A stretch of 64,000 nt of DNA from Hymenobacter sp. UV11 (GCF_004684095.1 NZ_SRII01000003.1:372001-436000); one strand, 5' to 3'. Counted from the stretch's first letter, positions 43,866-52,203 are shown. The notes: generated from the letters alone by a model not told the origin. A program made the numbers and translations.

Positions 43866-44900
43866 TTACTGCTGCGGCACCCAGCCGCTTTCGCCGCCGA
43901 AGATATGTTGGAGTGTGTAGCGCCGGGCCTCTTTCGCCGTGAGCTGGTGGCTCCACTTCACGCGGGCGCCGAGGTTTGCGCCGGGGCCCGTGCTTTGGTA
44001 CTCGGCGTAGTAGGCGGTGGCCTCGTTGGCGGCATCGCGCCAGTTGTCCCAGCCGGCGGGCAAGATGTGCGCGCCTAGCTCGCAGCGCAGGTACACCGTG
44101 CGCGAGTGGGGCCGCCAGGGCCGACCCAGGTATACCTTATGCGCAGCCGAGTCGGCGGTGAGCTTGCAGTCGCGGAACACAAAGCCGTAGGCCTGCCGCT
44201 CGGTGGTGGCTGCGGCGGCAATGTAGGAGTCGCGCTTGCTGCGAATCTCGCAGTGGTCGAACACGGCCGTGGCCATGCCGAAGATGAAGTCCGTCGTGCC
44301 CTCGATGTAGCAGTCCTGGTAATACTGCCGGCTGTTTTCCACGGCCGGAAACAGCGTGTCCTGGTTGCCCAGCATCCGGCAGTGGCGGAAGGTGGCGCGG
44401 TCGCCATCCACGTGCAGGGCCACGGCTTGGCCTACGGGGCCGGCGGCGTTCTCGAAGGTAATGTTTTCGGCCGTGAAGTCGTTGCCCTGCACCAGCACCG
44501 TCTGCGACGAGTAGGTGTTGTGGCCGGCCGCATCGCCGGTGTGGTCGGCCCCCGTAATGATGGTGGTCGCGGCATTCTCGCCCACCAGCGTAACGTGCAT
44601 TTTGTGGGCCGGCACCACCAGTTTTTCGCGGTACGTACCGGGCCGCAGGCGGATGGTAACCGTCACCTGTGATAAATCGCGCACTGCCTGCACCGCCTCC
44701 TGAATCGTCTTGTAGTCGCCTGTGCCATCCGGCGCCACCGTCAGCAGCAGCTTTTGGGGCGGTGGCACCGGGCGAGCCGGGGGCGTTGCGAGCGCGTTGG
44801 CCGCCGCCGGGGGGGTAGGGGCCGCCGGCAAGGCCTGGGCCACGGCGGCCGACAGCGGCAGCAGGCTGCTGCCTAGCAAAAGCAGGGGTAGGGATTTCAT
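43866..44900 (-). CDS. Pectinesterase (CE8)
   Basis: 344 aa with a signal peptide. Right-handed beta-helix pectin methylesterase: VAPDGTGDYKTIQEAVQAV at the start, GNQDTLF with the transition-state Gln, DFIFGMATAVF with the catalytic Asp, and LGRPWRPHSRTVYL with the substrate Arg. It removes methyl groups from homogalacturonan in the periplasm or outside the cell, preparing it for GH28. It is 13 bp downstream of the second CE8 gene, in one operon. Confidence 0.94.
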   Translation of the reverse strand: MKSLPLLLLGSSLLPLSAAVAQALPAAPTPPAAANALATPPARPVPPPQKLLLTVAPDGTGDYKTIQEAVQAVRDLSQVTVTIRLRPGTYREKLVVPAHKMHVTLVGENAATTIITGADHTGDAAGHNTYSSQTVLVQGNDFTAENITFENAAGPVGQAVALHVDGDRATFRHCRMLGNQDTLFPAVENSRQYYQDCYIEGTTDFIFGMATAVFDHCEIRSKRDSYIAAAATTERQAYGFVFRDCKLTADSAAHKVYLGRPWRPHSRTVYLRCELGAHILPAGWDNWRDAANEATAYYAEYQSTGPGANLGARVKWSHQLTAKEARRYTLQHIFGGESGWVPQQ

Positions 44901-44913
44901 GCTGTTGGGCGCG

Positions 44914-45864
44914 CTACTTGCCGGGCTGCCAGCCGCGCAGCACAGTGGTCTGGGTATAAGTCTTGGCTTCCGCCTTGGTGAGCTGGTGCGTCCAGGGCGC
45001 GCGGGCGCCGGGGTTGGCGCCGGGGCCGCTCGATTTATACTCGGCGTAGTAGGCGGTTTGCTTGTTGCTTTCCTTGCCCCACTCGTCCCAGCCCTGGGGC
45101 CGGATGAGGGCGCCCAGCTGGCACTCCAGAAACACCGTTTTGGCGTAGGGGCGCCAGGGGCGGCCCAGGTAAAAAGTGCTGGCCGGGGCCGGCCCGTCGA
45201 TGCGGCAGCGGTGAAACACGTAGCCGTAGCGCACGGTATCGGGGGTAGAGGCGGCGGTGAAGAAGCCGCCTATTTTTCCCACCACGTGGCAGTTTTCAAA
45301 CCACGCCGTGCTGCTACCGAAGATAAAATCGACGGTGCCCTCGATGTAGCAGTCGTCGTAGAGCTGGTGGCTGCCGTAGCCAAACGTGTAGAGTGTATCC
45401 TGAAAGCCCAGGAAGCGGCAGTGCCGGAAGCTGCTGCGGTTGCCGCCCACCCAGGCCGCCACCGCCTGCCCCACCGGCCCGGCCGAGTTCTCAAACGTGA
45501 TGTTTTCGGCCGTGAAGTCGTCGGCGTACAGGTGGACGCTGGCCGAGCCCGAGGTGCCGATATTCTTGCCCGTGGCCGGGTCGATGCGCTGGTTGTAGTC
45601 GTCAAAGGTGAGGATGGTGCGGGCGGCGTCTTCGCCCAGCAGCCGCACGTGGGTCTTTTCCTTGGCCAAGGTCAGCTTTTCCTTGTAGGTGCCGGGCTTG
45701 ATGACGATGGTCAGCCAGTCGGCATTGCTGGCGGGCACGGCGTCGAAGGCGGCCTGCACGGTGCGGTAGTCGCCGCTGCCATCAGGCGCCACTACCACGC
45801 GGTGCGCCTGGCCCCAGGCAGTGGTAGCGGCCAGCAGCAGGCCAAGAAAAAGCGGGAATTTCAT
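44914..45864 (-). CDS. Pectinesterase (CE8), second copy
   Basis: 316 aa from the ATG at 45864, which begins a signal peptide (MKFPLFLGLLLAATTAWG). The upstream in-frame extension is not signal-like and crosses a repeat. Same motif order as its neighbour: APDGSGDYRTVQAAFDAV, GFQDTLY, DFIFGSSTAWF, LGRPWRPYAKTVFL. The pair differs enough to suggest different pH optima, methylation patterns or location. Confidence 0.94.
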   Translation of the reverse strand: MKFPLFLGLLLAATTAWGQAHRVVVAPDGSGDYRTVQAAFDAVPASNADWLTIVIKPGTYKEKLTLAKEKTHVRLLGEDAARTILTFDDYNQRIDPATGKNIGTSGSASVHLYADDFTAENITFENSAGPVGQAVAAWVGGNRSSFRHCRFLGFQDTLYTFGYGSHQLYDDCYIEGTVDFIFGSSTAWFENCHVVGKIGGFFTAASTPDTVRYGYVFHRCRIDGPAPASTFYLGRPWRPYAKTVFLECQLGALIRPQGWDEWGKESNKQTAYYAEYKSSGPGANPGARAPWTHQLTKAEAKTYTQTTVLRGWQPGK

Positions 45865-45879
45865 GGGGTAGGGAAGTAG

Positions 45880-45952
45880 GTAAAACGGAGTGGTACTCCG
45901 TTTTCGAGCGAACGAGTCGTTCAACGACAAACGGAGTACCACTCCGTTTTAC
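45880..45952. repeat. Nested palindrome (family D) after the FAH-family gene
   Basis: The arms 45880-45903 and 45929-45952 are exact inverses, and each arm (AAACGGAGTGGTACTCCGTTT) is itself a palindrome. The loop holds GAACGAGTCGTTC, also found in the loop of the family B copy at 15760. It sits between the FAH-family gene stop and the second CE8 gene. Confidence 0.85.
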
Positions 45953-45953
45953 A

Positions 45954-46805
45954 TTATTCAGCGGCCCGCACTACCTGCCGCGACGTGCCCAGGCCCTCAA
46001 TGCCCAGCTCCACCACGTCGCCGGCAGCCAGGTAGCGGGGAGGCTTGAGGCCACTGCCCACGCCGGCCGGCGTGCCGGTCGAGAGGATGTCACCCGGCAA
46101 CAGGGTCATAAACTGGCTGACGTAGCTGATTAGATAAGGCACGCTGAAAATGAGGTTGGCGGTGTTGCCATTCTGAACCGTTTCGCCGTTCACCGAGAGC
46201 CAGAGCTTAAGGCGGGCGGGGTTGAGCAATTCGTCGGGGGTAGCGAGCCAAGGGCCGAGCGGCGCGAAGGTGTCGCAGCCCTTGCCCTTGTCCCAGGTGC
46301 CGCCGCGCTCCAGCTGGTAGGCGCGCTCGCTCACGTCATTGAGCAGCACGTAGCCGGCAATGTACTGGGCAGCGTCGGCTTCGCTCACGTAGCTGGCGCG
46401 CTTGCGAATAACCACCGCCAGCTCGGCCTCCCAATCGGTTTTCTCCGAGCCTCTGGGCAAAATAATGTCGTCGTTGGGCCCGGATAGCGAAGAAGTTGCC
46501 TTCAAAAAGATAACCGGCTCGGTGGGCAGGGGTAGGCCCATTTCCTGGGCGTGGTCGGTGTAGTTGAGGCCCGCGCACACAATTTTGGAGGGCCGGGCTA
46601 CCGGCGGCCCCAGCCGCTCGGCGGCGGGCACGGGCAGCAGCAGCTCGCGCTGCACGTCGATGTAGGCGGCCAGGCGGCCCAGGCCATCGCTGGCAAAAAA
46701 GCGCTCGTCGTAGTCTTCGCCAAAGGGGCTGAGGTCGTAGCGCTGGCCGTCGAGCACGATGCCGGGTTTTTCGTGGCCGGGCTGGCCGTGGCGGATAAGC
46801 AACAT
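45954..46805 (-). CDS. Fumarylacetoacetate hydrolase family protein
   Basis: 283 aa. The FAH fold is recognised from IVCAGLNYTDHAQEMG, DWEAELAVVIRKRASYVSEADA with the metal-binding Glu set, NDVSERAYQ, and the C-terminal LLPGDILSTGTPAGVG. Members acting on sugars hydrolyse 2,4-diketo-3-deoxy acids in L-rhamnose or L-fucose breakdown, and others decarboxylate aromatic keto acids. In a pectin locus, cleavage of the diketo acid from L-rhamnose (a rhamnogalacturonan sugar) is the best guess, but no rhamnose dehydrogenase is present here. Confidence 0.85.
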   Translation of the reverse strand: MLLIRHGQPGHEKPGIVLDGQRYDLSPFGEDYDERFFASDGLGRLAAYIDVQRELLLPVPAAERLGPPVARPSKIVCAGLNYTDHAQEMGLPLPTEPVIFLKATSSLSGPNDDIILPRGSEKTDWEAELAVVIRKRASYVSEADAAQYIAGYVLLNDVSERAYQLERGGTWDKGKGCDTFAPLGPWLATPDELLNPARLKLWLSVNGETVQNGNTANLIFSVPYLISYVSQFMTLLPGDILSTGTPAGVGSGLKPPRYLAAGDVVELGIEGLGTSRQVVRAAE

Positions 46806-46810
46806 AAGGT

Positions 46811-47140
46811 GTTGAGTTATGAGTTAAAAGTTATGAGGTTGGTCGTGGGTAGCCTTTCGGTACGCTGGGCTTTATTCAGCTTCTAACGCACAAAGCTTAC
46901 CTCTAGCTAACCCAAGTTGCGAGGCATGCTCCCCGGTCCGCCGGTGCGAGCCGGCCGACCGGTTGTCGTTGCGTGGGCCGCAGCTGTCAACGATAACCGG
47001 TCGGCCGGCTCGCGCCGGCGGACCGGCCAGGCGGGCCCTCCAGCTGAAACTTTCCCCCGCAGCAAGCTGGTCTGCAACGTGGGTTAGCTAGCCAATTCAG
47101 CGCGCCGGATGCTATTCAACCCCAAATTCATAACTCATAA
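46811..47140. repeat. Gap with family C hairpin and inverted heptad words
   Basis: At 46933-47036 the arms CCGGTCCGCCGG... and their inverse (two mismatches) form a family C element like that at 19791. On either side are TTATGAGTTA-type heptads (about 46811-46845) and their inverse near 47117-47140 (TTCATAACTCATAATTAT). No gene is seen in this 335-bp gap between the FAH-family and GH105 genes. Confidence 0.7.
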
Positions 47141-49057
47141 TTATCTTAACAGCCACTTCCCCAAATCCTTACCCGCCTGAAAATTCTCGAAAGTGGCCGG
47201 AATCTTGCGCCCGTCGGTGTACTCGTTATAGAGCCAGGGGTCACCGAGCACGAACACGCGGCCCTTGCCCAGCGTGGCCGTGGCCATTATCACCTTGCCG
47301 TTATTCGTCACCAGCGGCTGGGCCGGGCTCTGCACCGCCAGCACTGCCAACTCCTTGACGTAGGCCGTCTTGGCCTGCTTGAATACCGCCGTGCCGCTGC
47401 TAAGGTCCACGCGGCCCTGCTCAAACTGGCTGCCCTGCACCATGTTCACGCTTTGGTCGGTGAACTGCACGCCGAAGTTTTTGGCCAGCGTGTTGAAATG
47501 CTTGATTTCGCAGTTGGCCGTGTCGTTGGCCAGCAGCACCAGCGTGCCGCCGGCGCGCACCCAGGCCGTTACGGCCTGCCCATCGGCGGCCGAGATGTAG
47601 TTGGGCGCCGGCGATTCCTTTTTGGTGTCGGGGTCCACTATCACGTACACGCTTAGCCCCTTGAGGCTGGCGGCCGTGGGGGGGGTAGGGATGGGCACGG
47701 TGCGGGCGCCCAGCTCGCGCAGCTGGTTGCCCCACAGCCAGAAGCCGCCGTGCGTGCGCTCCTCCCAGGTGTAGTGCCACTGCTCGGGCTGGCCATTAAA
47801 GGCGTTTTTGCGAATCTCGTGATTAAAGTAGTAGTCGAGGCCTACAGTTTTGCCCTGGCCGGCGGCATTTTCCTGCGCGATTTCCATCTCCGTGCTCGCC
47901 AGGATAAACGGCCCTACCCCCTTCAAATCGTTCTTACGCAGCGGCTCGCTCAAGTAATATTGAAACGAGCCGTCGCGGTACGGATTGCCGCCCAGGCCGC
48001 CCACGCTCACGGTGCCGTTCATGGCCAGCGCGCCGTTTTCGGTGCTGATGAAGGTCTTCATAATCCCATCGTAGCCCCGGCGGGCCACGGCGGCGTACTT
48101 CTTGTCGAGGTAGCCCAGGCGCACGCCCTTGGCCAGCGCGTACACAAACATGCTACTGCCTGAGGCTTCGGCGTAGTTGCCCTTTTGGCTTTCCTGGCCC
48201 ATCACGAGGCTCCAGGTGCCGGTTTTGGCATCCTGGTACTTGGCCAGCACGGGCGCCAGGCGCTGCAAATCTTTTGTCAGCTCGGTGCGGTGCGGGCTGC
48301 CAACCGGCATATAATCGAGCACATCTACCAAAGCCATGGCGTACCAGCCAATGGCGCGGTCCCAGGCCTGGGGCGACTGCCCGGTGGCCTTGTCGGCCCA
48401 TTTTTGCTCGTGGGCCTCGTCGTAGCCGTGGCGGAGCAGGCCGGTTTTGGGGTCAAGCAGGTGCTTTTCGATGAGCGCAAACTGCTTGGCCACGTCGTCG
48501 AGGCCGGCCGCGTCGCCCGTCAGCACGCTGTACTGCGCGTAGAAGGGCTCGGCCATGTACAAGCCATCGAGCCACATCTGGTTGGGGTAGGTTTTCTTGT
48601 GCCAGAAGCCGCCTTCCTTGGTGCGGGGCTGGTCGGCCAGCTGCTTGCGCAGGTTGGCAGCGGCCAGCCGGTACTTCTCGTTGCCATTGCTCGGCAGCGA
48701 TACCTGGCTCAGCAGCAGCAGCGCCGGCCCGGTGGCAATGTTATCGAGCTGATATTCTTCGGGTTTATACGTTCGGATGCTGCCATCCTTCTGCACAAAC
48801 TGGTCCACGTCCTTTTGGATGTAGGTGAAGTAGCGGCCGTCGCCGGTGCGCTCCCACACCCGCTCCAGCGCCCGCAGCATCAGTCCCTGCTCGTAGTCCC
48901 AGCGGGCGCTTTTGCGGCTGCCAATCACGATGGAGTCGGGGTGCTGGGCAATAAACGTATCGGCCATGCGCTGCGATAGGGCGGCCGGCGCGTTCTGGGC
49001 CGGCGCCAGCAGCGGCAGGGCGAGTAGGACGGAAAAGAGGGGGGTAGGGAATTTCAT
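47141..49057 (-). CDS. Unsaturated rhamnogalacturonyl/galacturonyl hydrolase (GH105) with C-terminal extra domain
   Basis: 638 aa with a signal peptide (KFPTPLFSVLLALPLLAPA). Residues about 25-380 are a GH88/GH105 alpha/alpha-barrel with motif WDYEQGLMLRALERVW, MWLDGLYMAEPFYAQYS, and the catalytic Asp region RAIGWYAMALVDVLD. The C-terminal 190 residues (KGLSVYVIVDPDT, WVRAGGTLVLLANDTANCE, GKGRVFVLGDPWLYNEY) look like a class I amidotransferase-like or DUF4350-type fold. It removes unsaturated uronic ends produced by lyases. Periplasmic. Confidence 0.9.
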   Translation of the reverse strand: MKFPTPLFSVLLALPLLAPAQNAPAALSQRMADTFIAQHPDSIVIGSRKSARWDYEQGLMLRALERVWERTGDGRYFTYIQKDVDQFVQKDGSIRTYKPEEYQLDNIATGPALLLLSQVSLPSNGNEKYRLAAANLRKQLADQPRTKEGGFWHKKTYPNQMWLDGLYMAEPFYAQYSVLTGDAAGLDDVAKQFALIEKHLLDPKTGLLRHGYDEAHEQKWADKATGQSPQAWDRAIGWYAMALVDVLDYMPVGSPHRTELTKDLQRLAPVLAKYQDAKTGTWSLVMGQESQKGNYAEASGSSMFVYALAKGVRLGYLDKKYAAVARRGYDGIMKTFISTENGALAMNGTVSVGGLGGNPYRDGSFQYYLSEPLRKNDLKGVGPFILASTEMEIAQENAAGQGKTVGLDYYFNHEIRKNAFNGQPEQWHYTWEERTHGGFWLWGNQLRELGARTVPIPTPPTAASLKGLSVYVIVDPDTKKESPAPNYISAADGQAVTAWVRAGGTLVLLANDTANCEIKHFNTLAKNFGVQFTDQSVNMVQGSQFEQGRVDLSSGTAVFKQAKTAYVKELAVLAVQSPAQPLVTNNGKVIMATATLGKGRVFVLGDPWLYNEYTDGRKIPATFENFQAGKDLGKWLLR

Positions 49058-49088
49058 GGGGAAAGTCGTTGGCTGTTTGCGCTAAAGC

Positions 49089-49196
49089 AGAAAGAACGTC
49101 ATGCAGAGCGCAGCGAAGCATCTCGCCTACCCAGTTGGGTTAGTAATTCTGACGACCGCGCGAGATGCTTCGCTATGCTCTGTATAGCGTTCTTTT
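49089..49196. repeat. Intergenic hairpin repeat, family A (copy 4)
   Basis: AAAGAACGTCATGCAGAGCG at the left and its imperfect inverse at the right flank GAAGCATCTCGC and its inverse. It lies between the GH28 and GH105 genes. Confidence 0.8.
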
Positions 49197-49202
49197 TTAT
49201 CC

Positions 49203-50897
49203 TTACTTCGCCGCTACCTGCACTACTTTCTTGCTCACCTTATCACCCAATTCCAGCCCTTTTTTAGCCAGCTTGGTATTGGTATTGGTGAGGTGAATTT
49301 CCTGGCTGCGGTCGCCGCTCACGCGTAGCAGCAGGTCGGCCCCGCTGGCGTAGCGGATGCCGTCGAGGCTGATGTTTTTGCTGTTCTGTACCTCCATCAC
49401 CGGCTTGGTATCGGTGGTGAGCAGGGTCACGTTTTTGAGGCGAATGTTTTCGGCCTCCTGGCACACCAAGCCTTTATGTGACTCAATCACAATGTTTTCA
49501 AGGCTGATATCCTTGATGGCCATCTCGGGCAGGCCGCGCACCAGAATGGCGGTTTCGGCCCCTTTGCACACCACGTTTTTGATGTAAAAATGCTGGAACT
49601 GCGGCGTGCCCTCATTCAGCGGCTGGGCCGCAATAACGGGCGGGGCTACCGACTCGCCGGCCTGCGGCACGGGGTCCTTGGCCATGTAGTACATGTCGAA
49701 CAAGATAGCCTGCCCGGCAATGTCCGTCATCGTGATGCCATCGACCCAGATGTTTTCGACCATGCCGCCGCGGCCGCGCGCCGTCTTGAAGCGCAGGCCC
49801 ACGTCGGTGCCCTGGAAGGTGCAGTTGCGCACAATCAGGTTGCGTACGCCGCCCGACATTTCGGAGCCAATCACGAAGCCGCCGTGGGCGCTGTACACTT
49901 TGCAGTTCTGGATGAGAAAGTTCTCGGTGGGTACGCCGCGCTTGCGGCCTTCCTCGTCGCGGCCACTCTTAATGCACAGGCCGTCGTCGCCCACGCTAAA
50001 CACGCAGTCGTCGAGCACGCCGTTGCGGCACGATTCCACGTCGATGGCGTCGGTGTTCTGGCCGTACCAGGGGTTGCGGGCAGTCACGCGGCGCACGGTC
50101 AGGTCCTGGCACAGCAGCGGGTGAATGGTCCAGGCCGGCGAGTTCTGAATGGTAAAGCCTTCGAGCAAAATCTGCTTGCAGTCGGTCAGGCTCAGCATGT
50201 TAGGCCGTAAGAAATCGCGAATGTCGTCGAAGTCGGCTGGGTTCAGGCTCTTGCGCGGGGTGTTGGCGGCCGCCAGCATATTGCCCTTGAGCGAGGCCGC
50301 CGAAGGATACCACGAGTCCTTCTTCTCGTTGAGCACGCCGCCCGAGGCCACCAGCTTTTTCCATTCGCCCTCGTTGAGCTTGCTCTTTTTCACGGGCCGC
50401 CAGCTGTCGCCGGCCCCGTCGAAAGTGCCGTTGCCCGTGATGGCGATATTAGTCAGCCCTACCCCCGAAATCGGCGCTTGGCTCCGAATGGCGTCCTCGC
50501 CCTCCCAGGAGGTTTTTACCAGCGGGTATTGCAGGTGGTCGGTGGTGAATTGCACGAGCGCGCCGGTGGCCAGGTGCAGGTTCACGTTGTTTTGCAGCAC
50601 GATGGGGCCCGTGAGCCACAGTCCCGCCGGCACCTGCACCGTGCCGCCGCCAGCCTGCGCACAAGCCATAATGGCTTTCTGAAACGCCTGCGTATTCAGC
50701 GTTTGCCCATCGGCCATGGCCCCGTATTTCTGGATGTTAAACGTGTCGGCCTTGAAGCGCACCTGCCGCACGGCGGGCAGGGTAGGGGGCGCGGGCTGGG
50801 CCGCTGCGGCCGCGCGGCTGGCCTGGGCTAGGGTGAGGGAGTGGGGTAGGGCGGCCAAGGCCACCGCTACGCCGGCAAGCAGCGCAAAACGGGTCAT
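49203..50897 (-). CDS. Glycoside hydrolase family 28 (polygalacturonase-type)
   Basis: 564 aa with a signal peptide and an N-terminal beta-structured part (KYGAMADGQTLNTQAFQKAI). The GH28 beta-helix carries the family motifs NTDAIDVESC, GDDGLCIKSGRD (catalytic Asp pair), AHGGFVIGSE in place of GHG, and RFKTARGRGG (RxK). It cleaves alpha-1,4-galacturonan, or rhamnogalacturonan, to shorter oligomers. It heads a minus-strand string with GH105, the FAH-family gene and the two CE8 genes, and an operator lies 159 bp upstream. Confidence 0.93.
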   Translation of the reverse strand: MTRFALLAGVAVALAALPHSLTLAQASRAAAAAQPAPPTLPAVRQVRFKADTFNIQKYGAMADGQTLNTQAFQKAIMACAQAGGGTVQVPAGLWLTGPIVLQNNVNLHLATGALVQFTTDHLQYPLVKTSWEGEDAIRSQAPISGVGLTNIAITGNGTFDGAGDSWRPVKKSKLNEGEWKKLVASGGVLNEKKDSWYPSAASLKGNMLAAANTPRKSLNPADFDDIRDFLRPNMLSLTDCKQILLEGFTIQNSPAWTIHPLLCQDLTVRRVTARNPWYGQNTDAIDVESCRNGVLDDCVFSVGDDGLCIKSGRDEEGRKRGVPTENFLIQNCKVYSAHGGFVIGSEMSGGVRNLIVRNCTFQGTDVGLRFKTARGRGGMVENIWVDGITMTDIAGQAILFDMYYMAKDPVPQAGESVAPPVIAAQPLNEGTPQFQHFYIKNVVCKGAETAILVRGLPEMAIKDISLENIVIESHKGLVCQEAENIRLKNVTLLTTDTKPVMEVQNSKNISLDGIRYASGADLLLRVSGDRSQEIHLTNTNTKLAKKGLELGDKVSKKVVQVAAK

Positions 50898-50905
50898 ATG
50901 TAAGC

Positions 50906-50912
50906 GGGTGGG
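50906..50912 (-). promoter_or_regulatory. CCCACCC leader word of the GH28 gene
   Basis: The minus strand reads TTCCCACCC, 8 nt before the GH28 ATG. Confidence 0.4.
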
Positions 50913-51055
50913 AAGGCCGCGCGGTGAAACCGCGGCAGCCAGGCAGTAAAGAAGAGAAAAGTGCTATTGGCCCGATACAAAACGGGCTTCGGCAGCGGAA
51001 TACTAGGGTGGCCCGGCGGTATCTGCAAGCAAAGAGGGTGAATTATTTGCGCTAT

Positions 51056-51069
51056 CGTTGCCGGCAACG
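51056..51069. promoter_or_regulatory. LacI-type operator upstream of the GH28 gene
   Basis: CGTTGCCGGCAACG is a perfect 14-bp palindrome. With its flank TTATTTGCGCTATCGTT it matches the kduD-side operator at 42265 over about 27 bp with four changes. It is the only similar site in the 335-bp gap before GH28; the rest of the gap contains the GH28 leader and, on the right, the start region of the PAP2 gene. Confidence 0.65.
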
Positions 51070-51232
51070 TTGCCGATGCGCGGCCAGCGTGCCTGCCCGC
51101 CGCCTGGGCGCTGCCGGGCGGGCGCAAAAATGCCAAGTCAGAATATTACCAGAATTAACAAATAGCTTCGTTGGCGACAGCAAAAACCGGCCGGCTTGCG
51201 TAGAGGCCATTTTGTTACCAATTCATCGTTCC

Positions 51233-52054
51233 ATGCATTCATTCTTCTCTTCTACCCGTGCCTTGCTGCTGGGGCTGCTGCTGAGCAGCGCCACGCCTGT
51301 GCTGGCGCAGGTGCCCCTCAACCCCGCCACCACCGCCCCCGTCGATACCACGCACAAGTACGAAAACCCCGCCGGTGTATCGCCGCTGGCCAAGCGGCCG
51401 TTTTTCAAGAGCAAGCTGTTCCGGGCGGTCGCTATTCCGGCAGTGCTCATTGGCTACGGTGCCTACACGTTTAACGGCGGCGGCTTCTACACCAACCAGG
51501 ATGCGCAGCGCGATATTCACCGCCTCTTCCCGTCGTCGCAGAGCCGCGTGGCCGACATCCTCATCTTCGTGCCCTACCTCGAGCTGGGCGCCGTGGCACT
51601 GGCCGGGGTAGAAAGCCGCGACGACCGCATCAATACGCTGCTCATCATTGCCAAGAGCGAGGCTATTATGCTGGGTAGCACGTTTTTGGTGAAGTCGCTG
51701 AGCCACGAGGAGCGGCCCGATAGGTCGGATAACCTTTCGTTTCCGTCGGGACACACGGCGCAGGCGTTTCTGGCGGCCAGCATCGTGCACACCGAGTTTC
51801 GGGACAAGAGCCAGTGGTACGGCATCGGGGCCTACGCCCTGGCTACCAGCGTGGCGGGGCTGCGCATGGTGGTAGACAAGCACTGGCAGAGCGATGTAGT
51901 GGCCGGCGCGGGATTCGGCATCTTGTCGGCTCACCTGGCCTACCTCACGCACCGCAACCGCTGGGGCCGCAAGTCAATTGGCCGCGATGTGGGCATTATG
52001 CCTACTTACTACGGCAATACGCCCGGCCTATGCATCACGTGGCGGCCTAAGTAG
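51233..52054 (+). CDS. PAP2-family membrane-associated phosphatase
   Basis: 273 aa from the ATG at 51233, which gives a signal peptide or first helix (MHSFFSSTRALLLGLLLSS); a longer in-frame reading upstream was rejected because it runs through the operator region. The type-2 phosphatidic acid phosphatase motifs are in order: KSLSHEERP, SFPSGHTAQAF, and GLRMVVDKHWQSDV. Likely acts on lipid-linked pyrophosphates or phospholipids at the envelope. No link to pectin is apparent. Confidence 0.9.
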   Translation: MHSFFSSTRALLLGLLLSSATPVLAQVPLNPATTAPVDTTHKYENPAGVSPLAKRPFFKSKLFRAVAIPAVLIGYGAYTFNGGGFYTNQDAQRDIHRLFPSSQSRVADILIFVPYLELGAVALAGVESRDDRINTLLIIAKSEAIMLGSTFLVKSLSHEERPDRSDNLSFPSGHTAQAFLAASIVHTEFRDKSQWYGIGAYALATSVAGLRMVVDKHWQSDVVAGAGFGILSAHLAYLTHRNRWGRKSIGRDVGIMPTYYGNTPGLCITWRPK

Positions 52055-52144
52055 GTTCCTGGTTCTTAGTTCCTAGTTGTCGTTCAAACGAAGAACTAGG
52101 AACTACGAACCAGGGACCAGGAACTACGAACAAGGAACCAAAAA
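52050..52144. repeat. Inverted pair of degenerate heptad arrays (AGGAACY word)
   Basis: The left array steps as GTAGGTT, CCTGGTT, CTTAGTT, CCTAGTT, GTCGTTC. The right array has eight clean steps: AAGAACT, AGGAACT, ACGAACC, AGGGACC, AGGAACT, ACGAACA, AGGAACC, AAAAACC. It lies between the PAP2 and response-regulator genes. Confidence 0.8.
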
Positions 52145-52203
52145 CCCAATTTGCTTCAGATTTGCTTTCTTTTTTCGGGCAATAATTCTTCCTTTTCCTG
52201 CCC

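Noticed and set aside
44722-45879. Plus-strand frame opposite the CE8 genes
   Set aside because: Both CE8 genes are intact on the minus strand with catalytic motifs; the opposing frame is a Gly/Ala/Val shadow.
50924-51232. N-terminal extension of the PAP2 gene
   Set aside because: The added 103 residues precede a good signal peptide and overlie the GH28 leader and operator region.
52050-52144. CRISPR-like direct repeats
   Set aside because: Units are 7 bp, contiguous and degenerate, with no spacers of constant length and no cas genes.
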